Assembly (NCBI GenBank): GCA_002321305.1
Contig: DCMF01000095.1
Span: forward strand, 1 to 33,199
From: Verrucomicrobia bacterium UBA1629
GTDB lineage: Bacteria > Verrucomicrobiota > Kiritimatiellia > RFP12 > UBA1067
Direction: 5' to 3'
DNA length: 33,199 nt
Positions 23,705 through 30,461 of this stretch are shown piece by piece. The position numbers were made by a program, and so were the translations under genes. The notes under the pieces were generated by a model. That model worked only from the letters and a program-made list of their open reading frames with translations. It searched no databases and was not told the origin of the DNA. Numbering within the stretch: position 1 is the stretch's first letter; every line of letters begins with the position of its first letter.

Positions 23705-24835
23705 CTACTGTCCGACTTCCAGGCTAGGGTTCGCGTCAAGCGCCAGCGCGTCGTCCACATGGTTGCGACGGTAGTAGGCGAGGCCGGCGATCATCGCGCC
23801 ATTGTCGCCCGTGTACTTCGGCTTCGCCGTCAGGAACGGCACGCCTGCCGCCGCGCAGACCTCGGTCAGCACGGCGCGGACGCGCGAGTTGAGCGAGACG
23901 CCGCCGCCCAGCACGAGCGCGTGATAGCGCTTGCGCCGCAACGCGGCGCGCGTCCGGTCTGCCACGGCCTGCACGATCGCCTCCTGATACGAGGCGACGA
24001 CGCGCGAGAGTTCGGGCTCCGCCGTGGCCTCCGGGTGCTGCTGCACGTAGCGGAGCAGCGCCGTCTTGAGGCCGGAGAACGAAACGCACAACTCCGCCGG
24101 CAGCCCGGCGAGCGCCGTCACGCCGTCGCGCGGACGCCCCTTGGGGAAGGGGATGAGGGATGGGGGATGAGGGATGAGGGATGGGGGATGAGAGGTGGGG
24201 GATGGGAGGTGAGAGGTGGGGGAGGCGGGGTGCGCGGCTCGTTCGCGGTAGGCCTGCGACAGGCGGTCAATCTTGAGGCCGCCCGGATAGCCGAGGCCGA
24301 GGAGCTTGGCCGCCTTGTCGAACGCCTCGCCCGCCGCGTCGTCCAGCGTCTCGCCGACGACCTCGTAGCGACCGCAGGCGGGCATGTCGACCCACATCGT
24401 GTTGCCGCCGGAGAGGACAAGCCCCAGCGCCGGACCAAGGTCGCGCGGATCGGGATTCGCGGCGGTCGCGTCCGTCGGCGCGTCCCAGAGGAACGGCGTA
24501 TGCAGGTGGGCTTCGAGGTGGTTGATGCCGATGAGCGGCACGCCGAGGGCCTTCGCGAGCCCCTTCGCGGCGTTAAGCCCGACGATGAGCGCCGGCGCGA
24601 GGCCGGGACCGTACGTGACGGCGACGGCATCGACCGACTGGCCTTTCAACGCCTCGCCGACGACCTGCGAGATCTTCTCGACATGCGCGCGCGAAGCGAT
24701 TTCGGGCACGACGCCCCCGTAGGGCTGATGCAGGGGAATCTGCGTGTAGACGACGTTCGAGAGGACTTCGCGTCCGTCCCGCACGACCGCCGCCGCCGTC
24801 TCGTCGCAACTCGTCTCTATTCCAAGGATGTTCAT
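23705..24835 (-). CDS. tsaD: tRNA N6-threonylcarbamoyladenosine transferase TsaD
   Basis: A 376-residue TsaD (start MNILGIETSCDETA at 24835; GTG 24844 is an in-frame alternative). It transfers threonylcarbamoyl to A37 of ANN-decoding tRNAs, with TsaB/TsaE partners not in this window. Motifs: HLEAH metal-binding histidines (106-110), GGGVSLNSRVR and DNGAMIAG. The usual length is about 340; the excess includes residues about 204-229 (HPPSLIP-type repeats) encoded by a 7-bp array at 24150-24226. Core motifs flank the insert intact, and TsaD is generally essential, so the insert is probably tolerated. Confidence 0.96.
   Translation of the reverse strand: MNILGIETSCDETAAAVVRDGREVLSNVVYTQIPLHQPYGGVVPEIASRAHVEKISQVVGEALKGQSVDAVAVTYGPGLAPALIVGLNAAKGLAKALGVPLIGINHLEAHLHTPFLWDAPTDATAANPDPRDLGPALGLVLSGGNTMWVDMPACGRYEVVGETLDDAAGEAFDKAAKLLGLGYPGGLKIDRLSQAYRERAAHPASPTSHLPSPTSHPPSLIPHPPSLIPFPKGRPRDGVTALAGLPAELCVSFSGLKTALLRYVQQHPEATAEPELSRVVASYQEAIVQAVADRTRAALRRKRYHALVLGGGVSLNSRVRAVLTEVCAAAGVPFLTAKPKYTGDNGAMIAGLAYYRRNHVDDALALDANPSLEVGQ
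24150..24226. repeat. in-frame 7-bp tandem array in tsaD
   Basis: Eleven units of GGGATGA/GGGATGG/GAGGTGG/GAGGTGA type. The encoded peptide has a 7-residue period (one per 21 bases) of Pro, Ser, His, Leu and Thr, likely a flexible loop. Confidence 0.9.
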
Positions 24836-24858
24836 GGCTTTCACTGCTGACGCGGCGA

Positions 24859-24864
24859 ATTATA
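24859..24864 (-). promoter_or_regulatory. extended -10 promoter of tsaD-deoC
   Basis: The minus strand reads TTTTTGG-TATAAT-TCGC. It faces away from the tRNA-Ala promoter in the same 140-base gap. Confidence 0.78.
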
Positions 24865-24925
24865 CCAAAAACCCCCGCGCCCGGAAAGGCGGACGGCGGC
24901 GGACAGGCGATCGCGCGCCGCGCCC

Positions 24926-24955
24926 TTGACGCGACAGCCGCGTTTTTGATATACT
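24926..24955 (+). promoter_or_regulatory. sigma70 promoter of tRNA-Ala
   Basis: TTGACG (24926-24931), an 18-base spacer, then TGA-TATACT (-10 at 24950-24955). It is the only promoter here with a good -35 as well as an extended -10, as expected for a stable RNA. Confidence 0.8.
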
Positions 24956-24975
24956 ATGCACCGCTTTCACATCAT

Positions 24976-25050
<75 letters not shown>

Positions 25051-25072
25051 CCCCACAAGTTCAACTACGGCG

Positions 25073-26068
25073 TTAGACGTTCAGGCCTTCGTCTTCCGCA
25101 CGGCCCAAGACAAGGTTCATGTTCTGGATCGCGGCGCCGGACGCGCCCTTGCCGAGATTGTCGAAGCGCGCGACAAGCAGGATGCGCTCCTCGTTGCCGC
25201 AGACGGAGACTTCCATCGTGTCGCGTCCCGAAAGGGCCGCCGACGAGAGGAAGCCGCCTTCCGCCGCCGACGGGTCCTCGGCGAAGCGCACGAGCCCCTG
25301 CACATAGGCGGCACGGTAAATCTCGCGCAGGTGCGCGAGAACCGAGCCACAACCCTGCGGCACAAGCTGCGACGCAGCAAGCTGAACCGTCACCTCCATG
25401 CCGCTGTAATGGGGCACGACAATCGGCGAAAAGCACGGAGCATGGTCAAGGCCGCAGACTTTCGTCATCTCCGGCAGGTGCTTGTGCGCCTGCCCCAGCG
25501 CATACTGGCGGCCGCCCAAAAAGAGGTGAGGGGTGAGAGGAGAAAGGTGAGGGACGGCGGCGCTCTCACCCCACGACCCGCAACGCTCAACTTCTTCATA
25601 CACCGCGATCATCTTCTTGCCGCCGCCCGAATAGCCGGTCAGCGAAAAGGCGCAGAGGCGCGCGTCACGCGGCAGGGCACCCGCGCGCACGAGCGGCTCG
25701 ACGAGCGCGATGAAGCCGCTCGCGTGGCAGCCGGGGTTCGCGATGCGCTTCGCGCGCGCGATCCGCTCGCGGCGGCCGGCGAGTTCGGGAAACCCGTACT
25801 CCCAGCCGTCCGCCGTGCGGTGCGCGGTCGAGGTGTCGATGACGACCGTCTGCGGATTCTCCACCATCTGCACGGCCTCGACCGCCGCCGCGTCCGGCAG
25901 ACAGAGAAACGCGACATCGGCGGCATTGAGCGCCGCGCGCCGTGCGGCGGGATCCTTGCGGGCCGCGTCCGGCAGGATGACGACCTCAAGGTCGTTCCGC
26001 GCGGCCAGACGCTCCCGGATGCGAAGCCCCGTCGTGCCCGCGCTTCCGTCGATGAACACTTTTCTCAT
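25073..26068 (-). CDS. argC: N-acetyl-gamma-glutamyl-phosphate reductase (type 2 ArgC)
   Basis: A 331-residue ArgC of the shorter type 2 branch. It has MRKVFIDGSAGTTGLRI at the N-terminus (NADP site), catalytic Cys114 in IANPGCHASG and TGYSGGGKKMI. It reduces N-acetylglutamyl-5-phosphate in arginine synthesis. Residues about 172-182 (PHLSPLTPHLF) come from a 7-bp array at 25523-25557, which explains the extra length over the usual ~310. GGAGAGG lies before the ATG, which is 29 bases after the thiC stop. It probably shares the thiC transcript. It converges on tRNA-Ala. Confidence 0.95.
   Translation of the reverse strand: MRKVFIDGSAGTTGLRIRERLAARNDLEVVILPDAARKDPAARRAALNAADVAFLCLPDAAAVEAVQMVENPQTVVIDTSTAHRTADGWEYGFPELAGRRERIARAKRIANPGCHASGFIALVEPLVRAGALPRDARLCAFSLTGYSGGGKKMIAVYEEVERCGSWGESAAVPHLSPLTPHLFLGGRQYALGQAHKHLPEMTKVCGLDHAPCFSPIVVPHYSGMEVTVQLAASQLVPQGCGSVLAHLREIYRAAYVQGLVRFAEDPSAAEGGFLSSAALSGRDTMEVSVCGNEERILLVARFDNLGKGASGAAIQNMNLVLGRAEDEGLNV
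25523..25557. repeat. in-frame 7-bp tandem array in argC
   Basis: Five units: GAGGTGA, GGGGTGA, GAGGAGA, AAGGTGA, GGGACGG. A short CTCTCACCCC sequence 8 bases further on is a partial inverse. Similar in sequence to the tsaD array. Confidence 0.75.
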
Positions 26069-26097
26069 GTCACGCCGCCTCTCCTGTGAAATGGACG

Positions 26098-27393
26098 TTA
26101 CGCGTGAGCCAGCTCGCGGATGCGGCGCGAGGTGCGCACGGCGCAGAACTCCTTGCCGCACATCGAGCAGTGGTCGTCGCCGTGGGCCTCGTCCGAAAGC
26201 GCGCGCGTCCTGAGCCAGCGCGTCCGCGCCCGTTCGGGATCGAGGGCGGCCGCGAACTGCTCGTCCCAGCAGAAGTTCCGCCGCGCCTCGGCCATGCTGT
26301 CGTCGCGCGCCCGCGCGCCGGGCAGGCCGCGCGCGACGTCGCCCGCGTGCGCGGCGATCTTGAAGGCGATGCACCCCTCGTGCACCTCGCGGCCGTCCGG
26401 CAGCCCCAGATGCTCGGCGGGCGTGACGTAGCAGAGGAGCGACGCCCCGTAGGTCGCCGCCGCCGTCGCGCCGATCGCCGACACGATGTGGTCGTAGCCG
26501 GGCGCAATGTCCGTCACGACCGGACCCAGCACGTAGAACGGCGCGCCCTTGCAGATTTCCCGCTCGCGCTCCATGTTCATCTGGATCTGGCTGAACGGGA
26601 TGTGCCCCGGTCCCTCGACCATCACCTGCACACCGCGCGCGCGGCAGCGGTCTACCAGCTCGCCCAGGACCGACAGCTCGGCGAACTGCGCGGCGTCGGA
26701 GGCGTCCGCGAGACAGCCGGAGCGCAGGCCGTCGCCCAGCGAGACCGTCACGTCATGCTCGACGAGGATGTCCATCACCTTGTCCCAGTTCGCGTAGAGC
26801 GGATTCTCCGCCTTGTTCTCCATCATCCACTCGGCCATGATCGCGCCGCCGCGCGAGACGATGCCCATCTTGCGCTTCATCGCAAGCGGGATGTCCCGGA
26901 GGAGCAGCCCGGCGTGCAGCGTCATGAAGTCCACGCCCTGCTCGGCCTGGGCACGGATGACGTCCAGCAGGAAGGTCGGGTCCATGTGCGGGATGTCGCC
27001 CGCCAGCCGCGAGATCGTCTCGTAGACCGGCACCGTGCCGAGCGGACGGTCGCTCGCGTCGAGCATCCCCTGACGGATGGCGCGGATGTCCTCGCCGACG
27101 GAGAGGTCCATCACGAAGTCGGCGCCAGCCTTGACGGCGATGGCGAGCTTCTCCAGCTCGTCGCCGCGCCCGGAGTGCGTGACGCTGCGGCCGAGGTTCG
27201 CGTTGATCTTCGTGCGGAAGAGCCGCCCGACGCCGACAGGGTGCGCGTTCGCGTGGTGAACGTTCAGTGGAATCACGGCCTCGCCGCTTGCGACGGCGGC
27301 CCGCACGGCCTCCGCGTCGATACCCTCGTCCGCCGCGACGACCTTCATCGCCTCGGTCACAAGGCCCTTGCGGGCCGCCTGCAGTTGCGTCAT
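26098..27393 (-). CDS. thiC: phosphomethylpyrimidine synthase ThiC
   Basis: A 431-residue radical SAM enzyme that rearranges aminoimidazole ribotide to the pyrimidine of thiamine. The 4Fe-4S motif CSMCGKEFC (409-417) sits near the C-terminus as in the family, and MVEGPGHIPFSQI and SLGDGLRSGC are family segments. MTQLQAARKGL at 27393 is chosen over the longer frame to 27501 because AGGAAAGGA precedes it and the upstream part is low-complexity. The leader is about 100 bases and very GC-rich; it lacks the conserved CTGAGA and ACCTGAT of a TPP riboswitch. argC follows. Confidence 0.96.
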   Translation of the reverse strand: MTQLQAARKGLVTEAMKVVAADEGIDAEAVRAAVASGEAVIPLNVHHANAHPVGVGRLFRTKINANLGRSVTHSGRGDELEKLAIAVKAGADFVMDLSVGEDIRAIRQGMLDASDRPLGTVPVYETISRLAGDIPHMDPTFLLDVIRAQAEQGVDFMTLHAGLLLRDIPLAMKRKMGIVSRGGAIMAEWMMENKAENPLYANWDKVMDILVEHDVTVSLGDGLRSGCLADASDAAQFAELSVLGELVDRCRARGVQVMVEGPGHIPFSQIQMNMEREREICKGAPFYVLGPVVTDIAPGYDHIVSAIGATAAATYGASLLCYVTPAEHLGLPDGREVHEGCIAFKIAAHAGDVARGLPGARARDDSMAEARRNFCWDEQFAAALDPERARTRWLRTRALSDEAHGDDHCSMCGKEFCAVRTSRRIRELAHA

Positions 27394-27501
27394 GTGCTTC
27401 GATCCTTTCCTGCGCGGGCAGCGCCCCGTCCGGGTCACGCCGCCCTTTCCCCCGGACGCAGGACGCACCGCGCGCCCCCGACGCCCGGAGAACGGGCGCA
27501 T

Positions 27502-27507
27502 ATTGTA
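27502..27507 (-). promoter_or_regulatory. extended -10 promoter of thiC-argC
   Basis: The minus strand reads T6-GG-TACAAT-ATGCGC, one mismatch from TATAAT. It sits just after the ACT gene's stop. Confidence 0.7.
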
Positions 27508-27520
27508 CCAAAAAATGCCG

Positions 27521-27958
27521 TCAGACCGCCGCGTCGATGACTTCCTCTTCCGAGAGCGTCAGGAAGCCGGCGTCGGCAAGGGCCTTCGCGGCCTTGGCGT
27601 TGTCGTCGAAGCGGAAGACCAGCACGGCCTTCTCGCCCCTGTGGAACGCGAAGGCGTAGCTGTACTCGATGTTCGCCCCCGCCTTGTCCAAGGTCGCCAT
27701 CACCCCGGCCATGCCGCCCGGACGGTCCGGCACGCAGACGGCGACGACCTCGCGCACGTTCACGACGTGGCCCCTCGCGGTCAGCGTCGCCTTGGCCTTC
27801 TCGTGGTCGTCGACGATCATGCGCACGATGCCGAAGTCGCTCGTGTCCGCAAGCGACAGCGTCGCGATGTTGATGTCGGCGTCCGCCAGGTCGCGGCAGA
27901 TCTGCGAGAGCTGCCCCGGCTTGTTCTGAAGAAAGATCGAAATCTGACGAATCTGCAT
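27521..27958 (-). CDS. tandem ACT-domain protein
   Basis: A 145-residue protein made of two ACT domains (about 1-68 and 71-142; e.g. ISIFLQNKPGQLSQICRDLA and VCVPDRPGGMAGVMATLDKA). ACT pairs bind amino acids; stand-alone tandem forms are thought to sense or regulate amino acid metabolism, but the ligand is unknown. No Shine-Dalgarno is visible before the ATG. The left 8-bp array of the four-helix-bundle gene begins 17 bases upstream. Confidence 0.88.
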   Translation of the reverse strand: MQIRQISIFLQNKPGQLSQICRDLADADINIATLSLADTSDFGIVRMIVDDHEKAKATLTARGHVVNVREVVAVCVPDRPGGMAGVMATLDKAGANIEYSYAFAFHRGEKAVLVFRFDDNAKAAKALADAGFLTLSEEEVIDAAV

Positions 27959-27974
27959 AGCTTTAGTTGTTTAT

Positions 27975-28035
27975 GGGTGGAAAAGTGGAAAGGTGGAAAG
28001 GTGGAGGGGTGGAAGAGTGCGAGGGGTGCGAGGGG
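27975..28035. repeat. 8-bp tandem array, left arm beside four-helix-bundle gene
   Basis: About seven units of GTGGAAAG type (GTGGAAAA, GTGGAAAG twice, GTGGAGGG, GTGGAAGA, then GTGCGAGG variants). It ends exactly at the gene's stop codon (28036). It is the inverse of the array at 28421-28493. Confidence 0.85.
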
Positions 28036-28413
28036 TTATTTGAGTCTGTTCGGTTCCTTTATGGATGAAATCAACTTGAAAAGCATGGCCGAGATCCGCT
28101 TCGCTCGGGCGTGAAGATCGGCAAACTGCATTTCGTCAACATACGACAGATCCTTTGCATAATAGAGCTGCGAAGCGACTTCAGCGGCAGATCCCTTGGC
28201 GATCCACAGGAACTTGATGAACTCTCGGTTACCACGCCGCTCGAATCCTTCCGCAATGTTTGAGCCAATCGAGACGGCCGCGCGCTGAATCTGATCCCGC
28301 AAGCCATAGTCCTGAGAGAAAGGAGCCCGCCCGGTCGCCGAATAGATCTCGCCGACCAGCATCCGCGCCTCCTGCCACGCGGCAATCTCCTCGAATGTCT
28401 TAAAGCCCGCCAT
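28036..28413 (-). CDS. four-helix-bundle protein (23S rRNA intervening-sequence protein family)
   Basis: A 125-residue protein of the TIGR02436 family: WQEARMLVGEIYSATGRAPF, DYGLRDQIQRAAVSIGSNIA, EGFERRGNREFIKFLWIAKG and SAAEVASQLYYAKDL are all typical. It forms a four-helix bundle, related in fold to Avd of diversity-generating retroelements. Members occur inside intervening sequences of 23S rRNA genes and free in genomes; their function is unknown. Here the gene is bracketed by inverted 8-bp tandem arrays, so gene plus arms may move or duplicate as a unit. ATG 28413 is preferred to GTG 28416. Confidence 0.9.
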   Translation of the reverse strand: MAGFKTFEEIAAWQEARMLVGEIYSATGRAPFSQDYGLRDQIQRAAVSIGSNIAEGFERRGNREFIKFLWIAKGSAAEVASQLYYAKDLSYVDEMQFADLHARAKRISAMLFKLISSIKEPNRLK

Positions 28414-28420
28414 CACGCCT

Positions 28421-28493
28421 CTTCACTTTCCCGCGCTTTTCCACCATTCCACCTGTACTTTTCCACCTTTCCACCCTTCCACTTTTCCACTTC
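28421..28493. repeat. 8-bp tandem array, right arm beside four-helix-bundle gene
   Basis: About eight units of CTTTTCCA/CCTTTCCA/CCCTTCCA type, the reverse complement of the left arm. It reaches the ychF stop codon (28492-28494). Confidence 0.85.
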
Positions 28494-29610
28494 AATTAAA
28501 CATGAACTCCACGACGTCGCCGTCCTTCATCTCGTATTCCTTGCCTTCGGGACGGAGGACGCCGTGTTCGCGCGCGCCCGCCTCGCCGCCGTACTTCACG
28601 TAGTCCTCGTAGGCGACGACCTGCGCGCGGATGAAGCCCTTCTCGAAGTCGGTGTGGATGACGCCCGCGCACTTCGGGGCCTTCCAGCCCTTGCGGAACG
28701 TCCACGCGCGCGACTCCTTCGGCCCCGCCGTGAGGAAGCTCGCGAGCCCCAGCGTCTCGTACGCGAGCTTGATCGTGCGGTCGAGCGAGCTTTCCGTGAG
28801 CCCGTAGCTCTGCAGGAACTCCTTCGCCTCGGCGTCCGTGAGGCCCGCGAGGTCGGCCTCCATCTGCGCGCAGATGACGACGCATTCGCACCCCTCCTTC
28901 GCCGCGTAGGCCTTCAGCGCGGCGACGTGCGGATTGCCCTCGCCCGTCACGTTGTCGTCCGCCACGTTCGCGCAGTAGATGACCTTCTTGTCCGTGAGGA
29001 AGTGAAGCTCCTTCAGGACGTTCAGGATCGGGTCGCCGTCCTTGCGCGGGAACGCGCGCACGGGACGCCCCTCCTCCAGGTGCTTCAGCAGGGCCGCGTA
29101 CGCCTCGGCCTCGGGACGGAGCGGCGGCTTCGACTGAGCCTCCTTCTTCACGCGGTCGTAGCGCTTCTGCAGCTGCTCCATGTCCGCGAGGATCAGCTCC
29201 GTCTCGATGACCTCGGCGTCGCCGACGGGGTCGATCGGGGCGGACTTGTTCCCGCCCTCCTGCACGTGGATGATGTCGTCGTTCTCGAAGCACCGGACGA
29301 CGTGCAGGATCGCGTCGCACTCGCGGATGTTCGCGAGGAACTTGTTGCCGAGGCCCTCGCCCTTCGACGCGCCCTTCACGAGCCCGGCGATGTCCGTGAA
29401 CGCGACGGTCGCGCGGATGACCTGCTCGCTCTTCGCCATCTCGGCGAGCCTGTCGAGCCGCGTGTCGGCGACCTCGACGATGGCCGAGTTCGGCTCGATC
29501 GTGCAGAACGGATAGTTCTCCGCCGCCGCCTGCTGCTTCTTCGTGAGCGCATTGAAAAGCGTCGACTTGCCGACGTTCGGCAGACCGACAATGCCAACTG
29601 AAAGTCCCAT
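28492..29610 (-). CDS. ychF: redox-regulated ATPase YchF (OLA1 family)
   Basis: A 372-residue P-loop protein: GLPNVGKST (9-17), DIAGLVKGASKGEGLGNKF (switch II and following), NVADDN in place of the G4 motif (YchF proteins use NVxE and prefer ATP), and a C-terminal TGS domain. It binds ribosomes and is implicated in oxidative-stress response. Length is standard. AAAGG lies 6 bases before the ATG, inside the last codons of cysE; the gap to cysE is 3 bases. Confidence 0.97.
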   Translation of the reverse strand: MGLSVGIVGLPNVGKSTLFNALTKKQQAAAENYPFCTIEPNSAIVEVADTRLDRLAEMAKSEQVIRATVAFTDIAGLVKGASKGEGLGNKFLANIRECDAILHVVRCFENDDIIHVQEGGNKSAPIDPVGDAEVIETELILADMEQLQKRYDRVKKEAQSKPPLRPEAEAYAALLKHLEEGRPVRAFPRKDGDPILNVLKELHFLTDKKVIYCANVADDNVTGEGNPHVAALKAYAAKEGCECVVICAQMEADLAGLTDAEAKEFLQSYGLTESSLDRTIKLAYETLGLASFLTAGPKESRAWTFRKGWKAPKCAGVIHTDFEKGFIRAQVVAYEDYVKYGGEAGAREHGVLRPEGKEYEMKDGDVVEFMFN

Positions 29611-29613
29611 GTT

Positions 29614-30444
29614 CTACCTTTCTGTATTTTCCAAACTTTCCAAACCTTCCGAACTTCCCAAACCTTCCAAACCTCCCGAACCTCCCAAACCTCCCGAACC
29701 GATCGCCTTGATGGTGGGCGCGGGCGGCTTGTTGTAGACGCGCGAGTTCGGCGGCACGGACGCGATGATCCAGACGCTGCCGCCGATCTCCGAGTCGTGC
29801 CCGATCGTGGTGTTCCCGCCGAGGATCGTCGCGCCCGCATAGATGACGACGTTGTCCTCGACGTTCGGATGACGCTTGATGCCCTTCACGAGCGCGCCCG
29901 TCGCCGGGTCCTTGTCGAACGAGAGCGCGCCGAGCGTGACGCCCTGGTAGAGCTTCACGTTGTTGCCGATCACGCACGTCTCGCCGATGACGACGCCCGT
30001 GCCGTGGTCGATGAAGAACCGCTCGCCGATCGACGCGCCGGGATGGATGTCGATGCCCGTCTTCGAGTGGGCGAGCTCGGACATGATGCGCGGGATGATC
30101 GGCACCTTCAGCGCGTAGAGCTCGTGCGCGAGGCGGTGGATCGTCACGGCGTAGAGCCCCGGATAGGCCATCACGACCTCCATCGGGCTCGTCGCCGCCG
30201 GGTCGCCCTCGTAGGCGGCCTGCACGTCCGTCTCGACGAGGCGCTTCACCTCGGGCAGCCGCGCGAGGAACGCGCCGACGACCGCCGCCGCGTCCCGGTC
30301 GGGACACAGCAGCTCGATTTCCCTCTCCAGCTCCGCCGCGATCAGGGTCGCCGTGTCCTTCGCCCCCAGTTCGCCGTAGACGCACGGATGGAGCAGCGCG
30401 AGGCCCCGCTTCACGATGAGCGCGATTCTCTGTGGCAATGTCAT
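29614..30444 (-). CDS. cysE: serine O-acetyltransferase
   Basis: A 276-residue enzyme making O-acetylserine for cysteine synthesis. It has a helical N-terminal region and a left-handed beta-helix with DIHPGASIG, DHGTGVVIGETC and KRHPNVEDNVVIYAGATILG. The C-terminal tail (about 249-272; GGLGGSGGLEGLGSSEGLE) is encoded by a 9-bp array and replaces the normal C-terminus, where SAT binds O-acetylserine sulfhydrylase and where cysteine feedback acts. Loss of that partner-binding end would be notable. The mRNA leader is only about 4-5 bases. Confidence 0.95.
   Translation of the reverse strand: MTLPQRIALIVKRGLALLHPCVYGELGAKDTATLIAAELEREIELLCPDRDAAAVVGAFLARLPEVKRLVETDVQAAYEGDPAATSPMEVVMAYPGLYAVTIHRLAHELYALKVPIIPRIMSELAHSKTGIDIHPGASIGERFFIDHGTGVVIGETCVIGNNVKLYQGVTLGALSFDKDPATGALVKGIKRHPNVEDNVVIYAGATILGGNTTIGHDSEIGGSVWIIASVPPNSRVYNKPPAPTIKAIGSGGLGGSGGLEGLGSSEGLESLENTER
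29627..29698. repeat. 9-bp tandem array forming the cysE tail
   Basis: Eight units: TTTTCCAAA, CTTTCCAAA, CCTTCCGAA, CTTCCCAAA, CCTTCCAAA, CCTCCCGAA, CCTCCCAAA, CCTCCCGAA. Same family and orientation as the right arm of the groES-groEL gap. Confidence 0.9.
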
Positions 30445-30455
30445 TTTCAGCGCGT

Positions 30456-30461
30456 ATTATA
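30456..30461 (-). promoter_or_regulatory. extended -10 promoter of cysE-ychF
   Basis: The minus strand reads TTTGA-TATAAT-ACGCGC; the TGA of the extension is the stop codon of the capD-like gene. The hexamer ends 11 bases before the cysE ATG. Confidence 0.8.

Noticed and set aside
24150..24226. tsaD array as a frameshift making a pseudogene
   Set aside because: The reading frame continues through the array and conserved motifs are intact on both sides; same for hrpB, priA and argC.
27394..27500. TPP riboswitch in the thiC leader
   Set aside because: The 3' part (CTGCCCGCGCAGGAAA) recalls the THI box, but CTGAGA and ACCTGAT are missing. A covariance-model search (Rfam TPP) would decide; a hit would overturn this.
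26098..27501. Longer thiC start at 27501
   Set aside because: The extra 36 residues lie at the promoter and are basic and non-conserved; the start at 27393 has a Shine-Dalgarno.
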